In this document: positions 1 to 11,379 of the stretch, piece by piece | How positions within the stretch are numbered: position 1 is the stretch's first letter | How the letters are laid out: the number at the start of each line of letters is the position of its first letter | DNA from: Gnetum montanum | Taxonomy: Eukaryota; Streptophyta; Gnetopsida; Gnetales; Gnetaceae | Reading direction: 5' to 3' | Assembly: GCA_015680685.1 (NCBI GenBank) | Contig: MNCI01010098.1 | Coordinates: 238,098-302,097, forward strand | DNA length: 64,000 nt | Program-made: the position numbers and the translations under genes | The notes under the pieces: model-generated | Databases searched by the model: none | What the model saw: only the letters and a program-made list of their open reading frames with translations | What the model was told of the DNA's origin: nothing

Positions 1-473
1 ATGCTATTGGGATTACCAAATGCTACTCGTTACTGGGTTACCAAGCATTACACACATGCTCGAAGCGATCGTACTAAATGTACTTAACTAATAAAGTCAA
101 GGATTGAGAGAGATTAATTATCTGGGAAAGAAATTAAACATTTAACAATAATTAAATCCTATTTAGCTTAGTCCATATGCTGCAAGGTTTATTAGAAAGT
201 TCATCTTTATTGTTGTACACAAATGTGTGCTTAGGTACAATTTGCTCAAATAAATATTCATTCACTTTAAGACTCCTACTGTGGGCACATGGAAATTATT
301 CTAACTTTGGAATGGTAAAACTACTATAGTTAGGCTAAGGGTCTAGATCTAGATGAGATTACAAGGGAAAGCCACCTCTTATTTATAGACATGGCAATGG
401 GCTGCGATATTGCGTACATGATATCGCAGGGGCCAACACGATATCACGGTTGATGCGATATCATGGCTCATCA
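1..473 (-). repeat. Gypsy LTR, partial (cut by window edge)
   Basis: Read on the minus strand, this begins TGATGAGCC at 473 and runs to the window edge. It has GATATCGC-type palindromes (about 402-460), a TATA box (TCTATAAATAAG on the minus strand, near 380-400) and AATAAAG further on. It matches the plus-strand LTRs at 4652, 5705 and 10592. Position 474 onward holds the G-rich polypurine tract expected before a 3' LTR, so this is the 3' LTR of a minus-strand element. The U5 end lies outside the window. Confidence 0.8.
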
Positions 474-1247
474 TACCCCCATGACTGAATGAAAACTCAT
501 CCTCAAGTTCCTTACAAAATATTAGGAAGGTATGGGATTATTGACTTGAATGATACTAATGGTGAATGGGGTGGCATGTGAATGGATCATCATTATAATA
601 CATGGCAAAATTAGTGTTCATGAAAACAATAGTGAACACTATACACATTTGACATCTAGTCTTATTTGGAAGCTGGGAGAGAAGAGAGAGAGAGAGAGAG
701 AGAGAAAAGAAGAAAGAAGAAGTTTGTTGATGTTGACGCAAAGATTAAACTTTTCATTGTTCATCCATAAGCACACCATCAATCTCATTCCTTGCATAAC
801 TATACCAACACTAGTCCATTCCAAGTGTTCTCTCCAAATCCAATCCATTGTTGTATGACTTCCTTCTGCACACACAACACAATCTTAAATTAGAAAGGGT
901 AAATGAATCATAATGTAGTTGATACCTTGCCTCGGTGTAAGGCCCATTGTTGTGATATGGCTAATGAGGATCTAGAGATATAATACTGGTGACTACTTTA
1001 GGTGTAGGGGTTAAGAAAAAAATCAAAAAAATTGGACCAGGACCCCCATGACTGAGAGTGAACCTTCGGTAGCGAGAGAATGGAGAAAGATAAGGAATAA
1101 GAAAGATGGATAGAAAGAAATAATCGTAACAATGATAAAATGGATGTTAAAATGGAGATGAACAAAATAAATGGCAATTGCGGAAATATTTAAGGGAAAG
1201 AAATTAATGGATGCACCAAATAGGAATGCCAGTGGGTCCTCCCCAAA
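474..1247 (-). mobile_element. Gypsy 3' noncoding region without env-like ORF (type II)
   Basis: On the minus strand this is the segment between pol and the 3' LTR. It matches 57434-58240 nearly along its length, including a G-rich block (AGTCATGGGGG, revcomp of about 1045-1056), a conserved TGTGTTGTGTGTGCAG acceptor-like string (about 868-885) and the polypurine tract AGTCATGGGGGTA (revcomp of 474-486). A GA microsatellite lies at 682-705. Short open frames here look like chance. At about 1247 the segment ends abruptly against the plus-strand leader of copy A, so the rest of this element is missing. Confidence 0.7.
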
Positions 1248-1762
1248 GTAGGCGATGTACCATATGCGATATCGCGTCCCTATTTTCCTATAAATAGGAA
1301 CCCCCACCACAACACTTAGCTTCATTTGTCATTTATGCGAGGGGAATTTTTGAATTTTTTCTCTGTGACTTGCGATTGAGTGACCCTTGCTTTTTCACCT
1401 TTATCTCGCTCGCTGGTACTCCGATTTTAATTCCGTTTGAACCTTCTTGAACCCGGAGTGTTCAGTTTAGTCGTGGGGGAGGGACACTTGCCGAAAAGTG
1501 CCTAACTTTTTTGAAATTTGTCATCGCCAATAGGACATCAATTAGGGTAATTAATACTAACACTTAGAGAAATTGTTCCAACAATCATATAACCTTAAGT
1601 ATACCAGGAGCTTAACTTGAAATTCCACCTGAGTCATACGACCCATTATCCTAATTGTCGAGCACAATCACACAATAACATATGATCTTTATTTAAGGCA
1701 AGTAGTAAGGTATAACTTGATTACTTAAACAACCTTACTAACGTTGGCCCGTGTGATTGCAG
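1248..1762 (+). promoter_or_regulatory. Leader and internal promoter of env-like copy A
   Basis: This region carries a perfect GCGATATCGC palindrome (1266-1275) and a TATA box (1289-1296), the same pair found in the U3 part of the family's LTRs. A G-rich block follows (TTTAGTCGTGGGGGAGGG, about 1466-1483), then TTACTAAC (1735-1742) and an AG (1761-1762) directly before the ATG. The last two fit a plant branch site and 3' splice acceptor 20 bases apart. The region aligns by eye with 38490-39050. Use as a promoter and splicing are inferred from motifs only. Confidence 0.5.
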
Positions 1763-4477
1763 ATGGCCCCGAAACGTTCACAGCAGAAGAGTCCTAACCA
1801 AGGTGGAGCGAAACAACCTAGGAGAGGTAGAAGGCAAGGCCCTACTGGACAACATAATGAATAGGAGGTGCACTCATTTAGCATCCATCAAGAAGAGCCT
1901 CCTACCAAATGATCCAGGCAGGCAGAAGGAGGAGCTGCTATGCCTGAACTGGGACAACAACTCACGTTGCCCCCGGAATGTGTTCAGGCTATCCACACGA
2001 AGTCCACAATCGCTTCGATGATTATGGAACTCAACTTCGAATCTTTTGTAGAGTTCACTCCTGAGGCTATTAGGGATCACCTAAAAGGGTCTCCCTTATG
2101 GCCTGTCCTCTCTGAACAAGGTGCCTAGTACTTAAGAGAAACGTACCTATTCTGGCACAATAAGGAGCAAGGCACCATAGTCAACATTAGTGGTGTGACA
2201 GAAGATTTTTCTGCATAGGTGATTTCGGAAGTGTTAAACTTCCGAATTCAGGCCCCCATGTTGCTTGGTTATCTACCCACTCAGACCCTGATGTGCGAAA
2301 GGATTGGCTAGAAAAGGCTTATGGCAGAGATAAAGCTTTTGGTGAGCTGACAATGGAAGAGAGAGTTTATTTCAAAATCAGAACCTATCACCTCTTCCCC
2401 ACAAAAGGTTTAAAAAGAATATCAACGTACGCGGCAAGAGGATGTGCAGTGTTGATGGGAAAGGTTAACGCTAACCTTCCTCATCTATATTTGATAGAGA
2501 TCCTAAGGCGATTCGAAGAACGGAAGATAGGGAAAATGGCACTCCCTTTTCCCTGCCTCATCAGAAAACTGTGTCGTCAGGCTGGCATTCGGGGATATAC
2601 AAATGACATCCTCTGAAAAGCCCAAAATTCTTCTTACACTGAATTGTTAAAGGTGCTAGCTCCAAGAAAGAGCACTGGTGAAGAGCTGGGACTTGATGAA
2701 GAAGATGAAGAAGAAATGGCTGGACCCCTTGCAACTCAACTCGTAGGACCCAGTCAACCTCTAGCCATAGGTCCCAGCCAACAACAAGAACCAGGACCCG
2801 TTACAGGCCAGGATCAGCTGCCACCGCAAGACTATAGACCGTCGATGAGTCATCTGAGGGCCATCACTGAGATGGTTAGTTGGGGAAGTCATGATGATGC
2901 CAACCTCTTCCACGTCATCGATGATGCCAGCAAGCCTACGATTTCAGTAGATCGCACATGGGGTGAGTTGTTAATGCAAATAGAAGGAGGGGAAAGCAGA
3001 TGGTCACAACAGATCTCTGGACACGTGGCATCTTTTCAAGTTCAGTTAGAGACTAGTGAAGGGGCCACTGTGGTGGTCATGCAATGCCAGGATGCCACAG
3101 GAGCTGCTGAAGTGGTCGCTAACCACATCAAAGAATCTTTCAATGTACCTATTGTGCCACCGGTAGATCTTTTAGGAGCATAGGATGCTCAAACTATTGT
3201 CGGAACCTCAATGACTCCTGCAAAACATGAGGATGTATTGGATAGATTGCTTCAAACAGGACAAGTTTTAACATCTCTGTTTGATATCCCCCAAGATGTA
3301 ACGGAAATTCAGTCAGACCTCATTTTGACAAAGGGGAAGCTGGTCATATCCAAAGTAAGGGCTGAGCATGCTGAGGCTGAAGTGCAAAAATTACAATAGC
3401 AGCTCATCGCCTTACAAGTAGCATAGTGGGATCCTTTGCAATTGGTTCCCGCAGACCAGCTAGACAATTTTAGAACCGAGCAACTAACAAAATTAATTGC
3501 AGAAAATAAGAAGGTTGCAGAAGAAAAGAAGACGGCCACTTGGGATGCCTCCGTAGCAAAGGCACAAACCCATGTGCATCTTAAGGTACTCAAGGCCTTG
3601 CAAGAAGAGAATAAGCAGTTGGTTGCAAATAACCTTCGATTGACTTCTGTGGAGAAGCAAAAAAATGTTCTCGATGAACACTTTCATCGGTTGCGAGAAC
3701 AATTCATTCAAGTCAACCGAGATGTAAGCCATTTAGCCAGAGAAAATCGAACCCTCTCAATGGAGGAGGTACNNNNNNNNNNNNNNNNNNNNNNNNNNNN
3801 NNNNNNNNNAAATCCTAGAGAAGGAGATCTATATGGCCAAAGCTCAAATCAACAACATCAGTTCTCAGCACACTGATTGGGGGGCCATATTGGACACTTA
3901 CGCCTATGCCGACCAAGCGGAAATTAAGAACCGGGACTTGTAGATCCAGGACTTAATTGAATACATGGAGTTGGTAAACCTTCGATATGCCAACCTGGCC
4001 ATGTTAACAGCAGGGTGCCCGAGGTCAGAGCTCGAGCAGCAGGTAGCTTCCACCCACATCAAATATGAAGTAGAATTTGCAAAACGAAAGAAGTTGGCTA
4101 AAAAACTAGATGTTGCAAATTCTGAACTCGCGGTGGTAAAAGAAAGCTACCAAGGATAGAAAGATGTGGCAACCGACTTGGCTCGATGGCTAACAAAAAT
4201 TCATGAATACAAAGACAGATCCAGAGCCTACGAAGAGGAACGACAGGTGTTCGCGGCATGGTACGTCAAAGCTAATCAGATGTTTCCGCAACTACCATGT
4301 CCATGGGAAGTGTCGACTCCATCAACCATCAAAGCATCAGCATGGATGGCACAAGATCCCCGAACCGAAGAGGAGAAGCTCCAGGCTATCCTTCAGCATC
4401 ATCAACCTTCAAAGCTTGGAGCACACGACAAAGGGAAAGCACCCATGGAGGAGCCACCGCCACCGGGAACTACATGA
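1763..4477 (+). pseudogene. Env-like / putative plant transposon protein, copy A, broken
   Basis: This long ORF starts MAPKRSQQK at the acceptor AG and ends at TGA 4475-4477, about 900 codons if repaired. Order: basic N-terminus; globular part (about 1940-2640) with motifs WPVLSEQG, FWHN, FSA-VISEVLN and LPFPCLIRKLCRQAGI; acidic and Q/P-rich linker (about 2680-2830); long coiled coil (about 3210-4250). The FS-x5-L and LPFP-LI-x-LCR-AG motifs recall the plant-only 'putative plant transposon protein' domain (from memory, PF20167), found in env-like ORFs of Athila-type gypsy elements. It is broken by several stops, a one-base deletion near 2238 relative to copy B, and a 37-base N gap. I see no clear membrane segment, so 'env-like' describes position, not proven function. 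Confidence 0.6.
3773..3809. other. Assembly gap (37 N)
   Basis: A run of N lies inside the coiled-coil part of env-like copy A. Reading frame across the gap cannot be judged. Confidence 0.99.
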
Positions 4478-4635
4478 GTTCCACATTTTTGTAGTAGTTG
4501 TAGTATTTTTTCTCTGTGTTGTGTCTTCCCACACTGTGGCATTAGTCCATTTCTTTTTCCAGTTAATAATCCCATACCTATCCACTGTGTAATCACTGAA
4601 GCTTGTTCTCCTGGTAACTTGAGGACAAGTTTTTA

Positions 4636-4651
4636 TTCAGTCGTGGGGGTA
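4636..4651 (+). promoter_or_regulatory. Polypurine tract before LTR
   Basis: The G-rich string TCGTGGGGGTA sits directly before the TGATGAG that opens the next LTR. The same string with small changes precedes the LTRs at 473 (minus), 5705 (plus) and 57433 (minus). In LTR retrotransposons this site primes plus-strand DNA synthesis. Confidence 0.65.
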
Positions 4652-5359
4652 TGATGAGACACGGTTCGCACAGGCCACAATATCACATCTTTCCCTACGA
4701 TATCGCATATGCAATATTGCAATCCGCCGCCATGTCTATAAATAAGAAGCAGCTCTTCCTTATTCGGGATCCCAATTTTAGAGTAGCGAAGCTCTGGCAG
4801 TTTGATCCCTCCAGAGTTAGAATTTTTCCCGTGTCTGCCCGCAGTGTGGTGAATGTGATTGTACAGTGTCTTTATTCGAGTGTGTCGTACTTGGACACGC
4901 ACATGACCGGTAATAAAGATCGAGATTACTTCATCATTGCAGCATTCACTTAGTTTATTTATGTGTTATTTATTGCTTTCGTAGCGCGGTGTGAGTACGA
5001 CTTGACTACGAGCATCTACGGGTGTGTACGGCTAGTTAAGGAATCGGTTGCTCATCGCAATTAGTCTCTCACCCTTAAACAGAAGCGGAACAAGTATGAC
5101 TTGATTACGAGCATTTAAGTGTGACTGCTTGGTAGCCCAGTGGTGTAGCTAGGGGGATCTATGCTTGGTAACCCAGTGGCGTATTTGGGGTCTGCNATAC
5201 ATGACATATGCAAAACTAGTCTAGGTGGGAAGACAGTGAACTGCAACCTAAGGCTAACTATCTAGGTGCCACAACTAGTCCATCTGCGGAGTTCGACCGG
5301 ATCACTCGTGCGACGCTCGTTTTGTATGGTTGAGTGTAGGGGTGCCTCGCCACTCATCA
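4652..5359 (+). repeat. Gypsy LTR, 3' LTR of env-like copy A
   Basis: Opens TGATGAG and closes CTCATCA, a matching inverted end pair. It carries GATATCGC near 4700, a TATA box (TCTATAAATAAG near 4736-4747), AATAAAGAT near 4912, and the family's U5 end (GGTGCCTCGCCACTCATCA). At 708 bp it is shorter than the 860-920 bp relatives. A single N lies near 5196. No primer-binding site follows 5359, so it behaves as a 3' LTR or a recombined junction. Confidence 0.75.
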
Positions 5360-5704
5360 ATGATCATACAACAATGAATTGGATCTGAAGTGAACACTTG
5401 GAATGGAGCAGTGCTAGAAGCAGCAATGCAAGAAGCAAGATCGATGACGCGCTTATGGATGGACAATGAAAGGTGCAATCTTGGCGTTGGCAGTAGCAAC
5501 ACTTCTTTCTCAGCTGCCAACTAAGGCCTAATGTCAATGTAATAAGGTGTTCACTCTTGTTTTCATGACCACTAGTTTTGTCAAGTCTTGTAATGATGAT
5601 CTGTTCGCAAGTCATCCCATTAGTTCCATTTAGTCAATAATCCCATACCTTCCCAATATATTGTAAGGAACTCAAGGACAAGTTTTCATTTAGTCATGGG
5701 GGTA
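5360..5704 (+). mobile_element. Gypsy internal remnant between two LTRs
   Basis: This piece matches, in opposite orientation, the segment at about 490-865 (CATACAACAATG at its left end, the polypurine tract at its right end). It is the last ~345 bp of a type II internal region. It lies between two same-strand LTRs and lacks PBS, gag and pol, so it marks a deletion or recombination product rather than an element that inserted in this form. Confidence 0.65.
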
Positions 5705-6564
5705 TGATGAAACGTGATATCGTGGCTGTCGCGATATCGCGGTACACAAAATCTATAAATAAGAGGCGGCTCTCCCTTGTTTCCTCATCCTAGGCTAGAC
5801 AGTAGGGAAACTCTAGTAGATTAATCACTCTAGAGATAGAATATTTTCCATGTGCCCATAGTAGGAGTCCTAAAGTGAGCGGATCTTTATTCGAGCAAAC
5901 ATTGTACCTGAACACAAGTTTGTGTACGACAATAAAGATGAACTTCCTGGATAAACCTTGCAGTGCATGGAATAGGCTAATTAGGATTTTATTTAATGTT
6001 ATTTATTACTTTCTCTCTCACCCTTATCTCCTAGTAACACGGAATGAGTACGACTTGAGTACGAGCATTTAAAGATGTGTACGTATGATCAAGGAATGGA
6101 TGCTCATTGCACTTAGGCTAGATTAGATTATCTCAACCCTTTCCTCCAAGTTAAGTGCCTCAGTACAACCACTTCAAGCACGTGCGTTACGCGTGGTGAT
6201 CTCAGCAATGATTAGCATTTGGTAGCCACGGTTGCATCGGTTCAGGGTGTGTATGGTAAGTGGGAACAGATGCTGACACTAGGTAATTTAGACTTAGTTA
6301 GTTAGTTAGAGTTAGTTAGTTAATCTCTTCAATCGTTCAACTCAATAGCATAGGAGATACAAGATAAAAACTATAAAAATCATATACCTCAGACTTACTT
6401 AACCATACACCGTGACAACGACAAGTAAGTCTAGGAAGACAACGAATGGTTAACCTTAAGTGTTCCATGAGGCATGTAGGCATTTAGTCTACGAAGTTTG
6501 ACTGGATCATGCGTGCTATGCTCGTATTTGTATGGTTGAGTGTAGGGGTACCTCACCACTCATA
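5705..6564 (+). repeat. Gypsy LTR
   Basis: Starts TGATGAAACG after the polypurine tract. It contains the strongest palindrome of the family (CGCGATATCGCG, about 5724-5735), a TATA box (TCTATAAATAAG near 5751) and AATAAAGATGAAC near 5931. The closing end reads CACTCATAA, so the terminal CA is altered. No PBS-like sequence follows. It is about 860 bp, a full-length LTR for this family. Confidence 0.7.
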
Positions 6565-9540
6565 ACTTATAATAAGACTATCTAAAATACCCCTTATCCC
6601 CTGGTATATTTGTACCTTTCATATTTTATTCACTAACCTATATGTATGTTTGTTACCCCTTCCTTATATTAACTATGCTTTGTGGGCTATGCTTTTTTTA
6701 TTGGTCTTTTTACTTTTGAAGTATTATAAGGTTTATTTTTACCTTTTACTTTCTTTTAACTTTATTAATAATCCTAATACTTTTACCATATGGTAGTATT
6801 TTTTTATAATTTTATATTTTGGCATTTTTAATATTTTGGATTATCTTTTAATTTAGCATATGCACACTAACCTCTTTTATTGGAGTGTTGAGTTAGCAAG
6901 TATTAGGGACCTGATGAGTCATTACCACATGAAGTACTACTTTGATTTAGTATGCTTGTTTGTTATATTTTTATATTTTGTTTTGATTTTTAATTTGTAA
7001 CTAACATATTCTTTCAAAAGTTCTTGGGTTAACCTTTTTTTAGTTATGATTTTGGACCTTAGAATTTATTATTAGTTAGGCTTCACCATAGTTATTACCT
7101 TAGGATTAAACATATCCATTAGCCTTACTCAAAGAATATGTCCTTTAGACCAATGCAAGGCACCAACTCATGTTAGAAAAATATTTAAAAATATTTTGAA
7201 AATTTAGAATTTCCTTTTAATTTAGGTTTTGATCTATGGGAACATGCTACTAAATGCTATGAAACCTTTGTGAGATTATAAATCAAATAACTTTTCCTTG
7301 AGAGCAACATTTTGCCTTGCCTTACCAACATCTCAGAGATTAAGCCAACTAGATCTACACTATCAACTAGGACCATATAATAAGCCATATTTCCCTATCT
7401 CACTTCACATCTTATTTATATCTTGTTATTGATCTATTGTATTGTCTAGGATTTAGAGCCTATCAGGGAATTTTGGTATCCATTTATTGCATAGCTTATT
7501 TAATCAATTTATTTTGTTTAGCAACTATTTTTTAATTTTCCCAATTTCTTAGATCTAAAAATTTGAATATTATTTTTTGAAATTTGGTTATTTCTAAGAT
7601 ATGTTATCATACATGGGACATTAGTCAACATTTTGACTATTTTTAAACATAGTGTTCCTTTCCTTCAAATTCTACTGATAATTTAGCTAGAAAAATAAGG
7701 TTTCTAATTTTATTTTTTTTGCATTTTTAGCCCCTAACATGACTCTAGATGATGTTGGCCTAGAAGGAAAATTTTTTGAGCATGTTAGCATGGATTACAA
7801 GACACCCTTCTTGGTTCATCATGACGTGGTTACAAGGTCGTGATGGATATTTAGTTATATTTTTGAATTCATCTCAAAAAATAAAGCAACTTTTGTAAAG
7901 CAATTCTTGGCCTCTAGGCAATGGAAAATTAAGGAAATGACCAGAAACAACATTTTTAGGGCTTCCAAAATGCTTGAAAACTAGGAATCAACAATTGTTG
8001 GTGTTTTAACAACTGTAGGAGCATAAAATGATCTTCAAACATTTAGATTTTATTTTGGAAATATTTTATTATAGTTTATACATCATCTAAACATGTACTT
8101 TAGGTTTGAACCCCATCTGTTGCCTCAAAACTTTCTGTTTGACCTATTAGCTTAGATCATCTAGTTTAAACATTTAGCATTTTCACAAATCTATCTAACC
8201 ATATCTTGTTTGACACAATATGAGATTTAGGTTCACTAGCCTTTAAAAAAAATATGAATTTTAGATTCATCAAATATATGCTTAATGTAAGATTTAGGCT
8301 CACTAGTCCTTTGGTTTGAAATAGTTGGCTTCATTAGATATTTATGTTTATTTCCCCACCACCCAAGAATTTTTTGTTGGATTTGTTATCTATTGGTTTG
8401 ATACTCAATTCACTTTGGCTAATTTGAATATATATGAATTTTAGACTCATTAAACATTTAACAATATATGAGTTTTAGACTTATCAATTCAATAATATAT
8501 AGGTTTTAGACTTATCAATTTAATAATATAGGGGTTTTAGTCTCATCAATATGTGGATTTTAGACTCATCAAACATTTGCTAACATGTGGATTATAAACT
8601 CACCAATTTGCTAATATGGGTTATAGAGTCACCAACTTGTTCGCTCATTGGGTGGGCTAATGGGTAGTGGTAAATTCTCATTTTATTGGTTTGGTTTTTT
8701 GTTCAAATTTCTCTTTATTTGATGCATTGGTTTGGTTTGTATTTTTATCTAGTAACTTTTAATTATAGCTAACCCATGTTTGTGAGCATTCGACTACGTC
8801 ATGCATCCAACCAAACCTATAAGGAAGTATTTAATGATTTTGTTTATACTGCTTAGTCTTAGGATTGATTTCCTTGGTTTTTGTGATTTTCAAGTATTTA
8901 TATTAGCTTAGATAAGAACTTAGAGGATTTTTTTGATAATTAATTCATGTTTTTTAGTTATTTAATTAAGATTATGATTTTAACTTAAGTTGGATTCTAT
9001 GTTATAATGTTCAGCTAGAATTATGATTTTGGTATTGGTTGTGGAACTTGTATGATGTTTTGTCTATTTTTAGTGTAGGTTGATTTTGTTTTTGATGTTG
9101 GTTATGTTACATTTTATTTTGTATATGTTGGTTCTCTCTATTTATGCAACATTAGTGTCCAATGCCTATTAGATGTAGCTACATTTGGATCTTCACATTT
9201 TCCTCATGTGGTTTCATTCGATCATAATTTACATTCTAAGATTGTAATTGTTAATGGTATAATTTAGTTTCCATTGTTATTTTCACACCACTATGGTTAT
9301 TAATTTATGAATTAGGCAAATAGGTTACATCCTATTTTGGAAGTGAACAGGTTTGGCATGCATCGAACTATTATAATTGCTTTTTATCATGTTTTACATT
9401 TGCCGCATATTTTCTCTTGTCCCTTTGCAACAATTTACGAATGCCTACTACTTTATGTGCTAATTTTTTATTAACATCCATTTGAATTTAGTAAGTAGCA
9501 TTTTATTTTCTACATATTTATGTATTTTATATAACTAATA
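6565..9540. other. AT-rich DNA without recognisable gene
   Basis: I see no coding frame, RNA gene or element end here. The only structure noted is the imperfect tandem array at about 8215-8640. Confidence 0.6.
8215..8640. repeat. Imperfect tandem repeat (TTTTAGACTCATCAA core)
   Basis: A phrase like 'ATATGAATTTTAGACTCATCAA' recurs about eight to ten times at roughly 30-50 bp spacing with drift. Good examples are near 8445, 8465, 8505, 8535, 8565 and 8585. It looks like an old degenerate minisatellite. Confidence 0.55.
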
Positions 9541-10591
9541 TTTTTTTTTGGCCTAAGCCCAATTAGTAGGGTGTTACAATGCTTAGTTCCAATATCTCTT
9601 TAGAATTGGATTTTTTTTTTTTGAATTAATGTGTGTAGTTTCTATAATTACTTCCTCGTACAATCTTTGAGTTGTTGTAATCAAATCTAAAGAAAGATCA
9701 ATTTTATACAAGCACAACCATAGTTTTGTATGAACCACTCATTTATATGCTTTTGCAAAATCAATATACAAAATAAAAACTTTCTTATGAGGAATTCTTA
9801 CAAACTCCATGTAATGTGTGAGAGTAACTAATTGATCAATAGTGGAGTAACTTTGTTTAAAATTTTCTTAACACCTTGCCCAACCTAGTTAATCTGAACC
9901 CAAGAACTACTTCTATTTTCTAGCAGAGTGCTTAACAACTTAGCAAAGATATTACTCATAATGATTATTCAATAATTTTTCAAATTATTTTTATCTCCCT
10001 TTTCATATAACAATATAACTTTACTAGTTTTTCAATGTTAATCTAATCCTTTATTTATTGTTGAATTTAATCTATGTAATATTTCTCCATGAATAGCAAG
10101 TCCTTCCCACTTTAATAATTCTGCATATAAACTATCTAAATGTACAACTTTGCCTAATACTAGCTTTTCAATACCCTTTGTGACTAACTTAAGAGCAAAT
10201 AAAAGAGGTTTTTATTATACAATAGTAATAAAATGATCATCCTCTCCTTCAAATAATTTATTGTAAAATGAAAAAATATCTTAAAAGAAAAATTAAATGA
10301 TGAAAATACTTCATAAAATAAAACATTGTTAAAATTGTCTAGGCTCCTTTTTAATGGTGTAAACAAAATACTTCTAGTACTCCATGATAAATTTTCTTCT
10401 TTTGGTTCTAATTAAGTATTTATGTGCCTTAACTTTGTATTTGACTCCGATTTGCATTCTTAATATTTTTTCTAGCCTACATGCAATCCTTATCAGACCA
10501 AGTCTTTTAAGCATTCTATTGTTGTGAATGTATAACTTGCTTAGTTGTTGTAAGAAAGATTTGTTCAAGTTTCTTATGTTATCTTTCAAAA
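9541..10591 (-). pseudogene. LINE reverse transcriptase fragment (LINE-2, 3' part)
   Basis: The minus strand reads as the N-terminal half of a non-LTR reverse transcriptase. Seen in order: a pre-RT stretch (about 10590-10200); a YAELLKWEG phrase near 10080; YEKGDKNNLKNY (the common KKGD-x5-NYR motif) near 10000; a KLLSTLLENR helix near 9915; YIDFAKAYK (catalytic motif A, near 9770). The frame then fails and the motif with the two catalytic aspartates is not found. A T-run at 9541-9549 could be the poly(A) tail of a truncated copy. Many stops and shifts make it dead. Confidence 0.6.
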
Positions 10592-11379
10592 NAACATGAT
10601 ATTGCATGGGCTACGATATATCGCGTCTTCTCCCACAATATCATGTATGTGATATCGTGTCGCGCTACCAAATCTATAAATAAGAGGTGGCTCTCCCTTG
10701 TTTCAGGATCTAGATCTAGACCTTGGTGAAACTCTGGCATTTTTACTTCTCCAAAGATAGAATAATTTCCATGTGCCCACAATAGGAGTCCCAAAGTGAA
10801 CGGATCTTTATTCGAGCAAATACTGTACCTGAGCACAAGTTTGTGTACAGAAATAAAGACGAACTTTTGGATAAACCTTGTAGTGCATGGACTAAGTGAA
10901 ATAGGACTTTAATTAATGTTATTTACTGCTTTCCTAATTAATCTCTCTCAACCCTCAACACTCCTAAGTGCATTCAGTATGACCACTTCGAGCACGTGCA
11001 TTACACTTGATAATCCCAGCAATGAATAGTGTTTGGTAATCCTAGAAGGTTGCATTGGCTCAAGGTGTGAACGGCAAGTGGAAATGGATACTGATGCTAG
11101 ACATTAAAACTTAGTTAGTTAAAATTAGTTACTTAGTCTCTTCAACCTTTACCTCATTAGCATAGGCGATAAAAACATAAAAGACATAAAAATCACATAC
11201 CTCAAACTTACTTAACCATACAACTGTGACAAATACAAGTAAGTTTGGGAAGACAATGAACGATTAACCTTAAGTGTTCCATAAGGTGTGTAGGTACTTA
11301 GTCTGTGGACTTCGATCGGATCGCACGTGTAATGCTCGTATTCGTATGGTTGATTGTAGGGGTACCTCGCCACTCATCA
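10592..11379 (+). repeat. Solo gypsy LTR inserted in LINE-2
   Basis: This matches the LTRs at 5705 and 4652: GATATCGTG and ATCGCG blocks, the TATA box (TCTATAAATAAG near 10671), the AATAAAGACGAAC block near 10851, and the end GGTACCTCGCCACTCATCA at 11379. The first few bases are lost at a single N (10592). Neither a polypurine tract nor a PBS flanks it, and LINE coding continues on both sides, so it is a solo LTR left by recombination after insertion into the LINE. Confidence 0.75.

Noticed and set aside
550-875. Open frames of 61-102 codons around the GA microsatellite
   Set aside because: They lie in the gypsy 3' noncoding region. The frames are kept open by (GA)n and are not conserved in the matching segment at 57500-57800.
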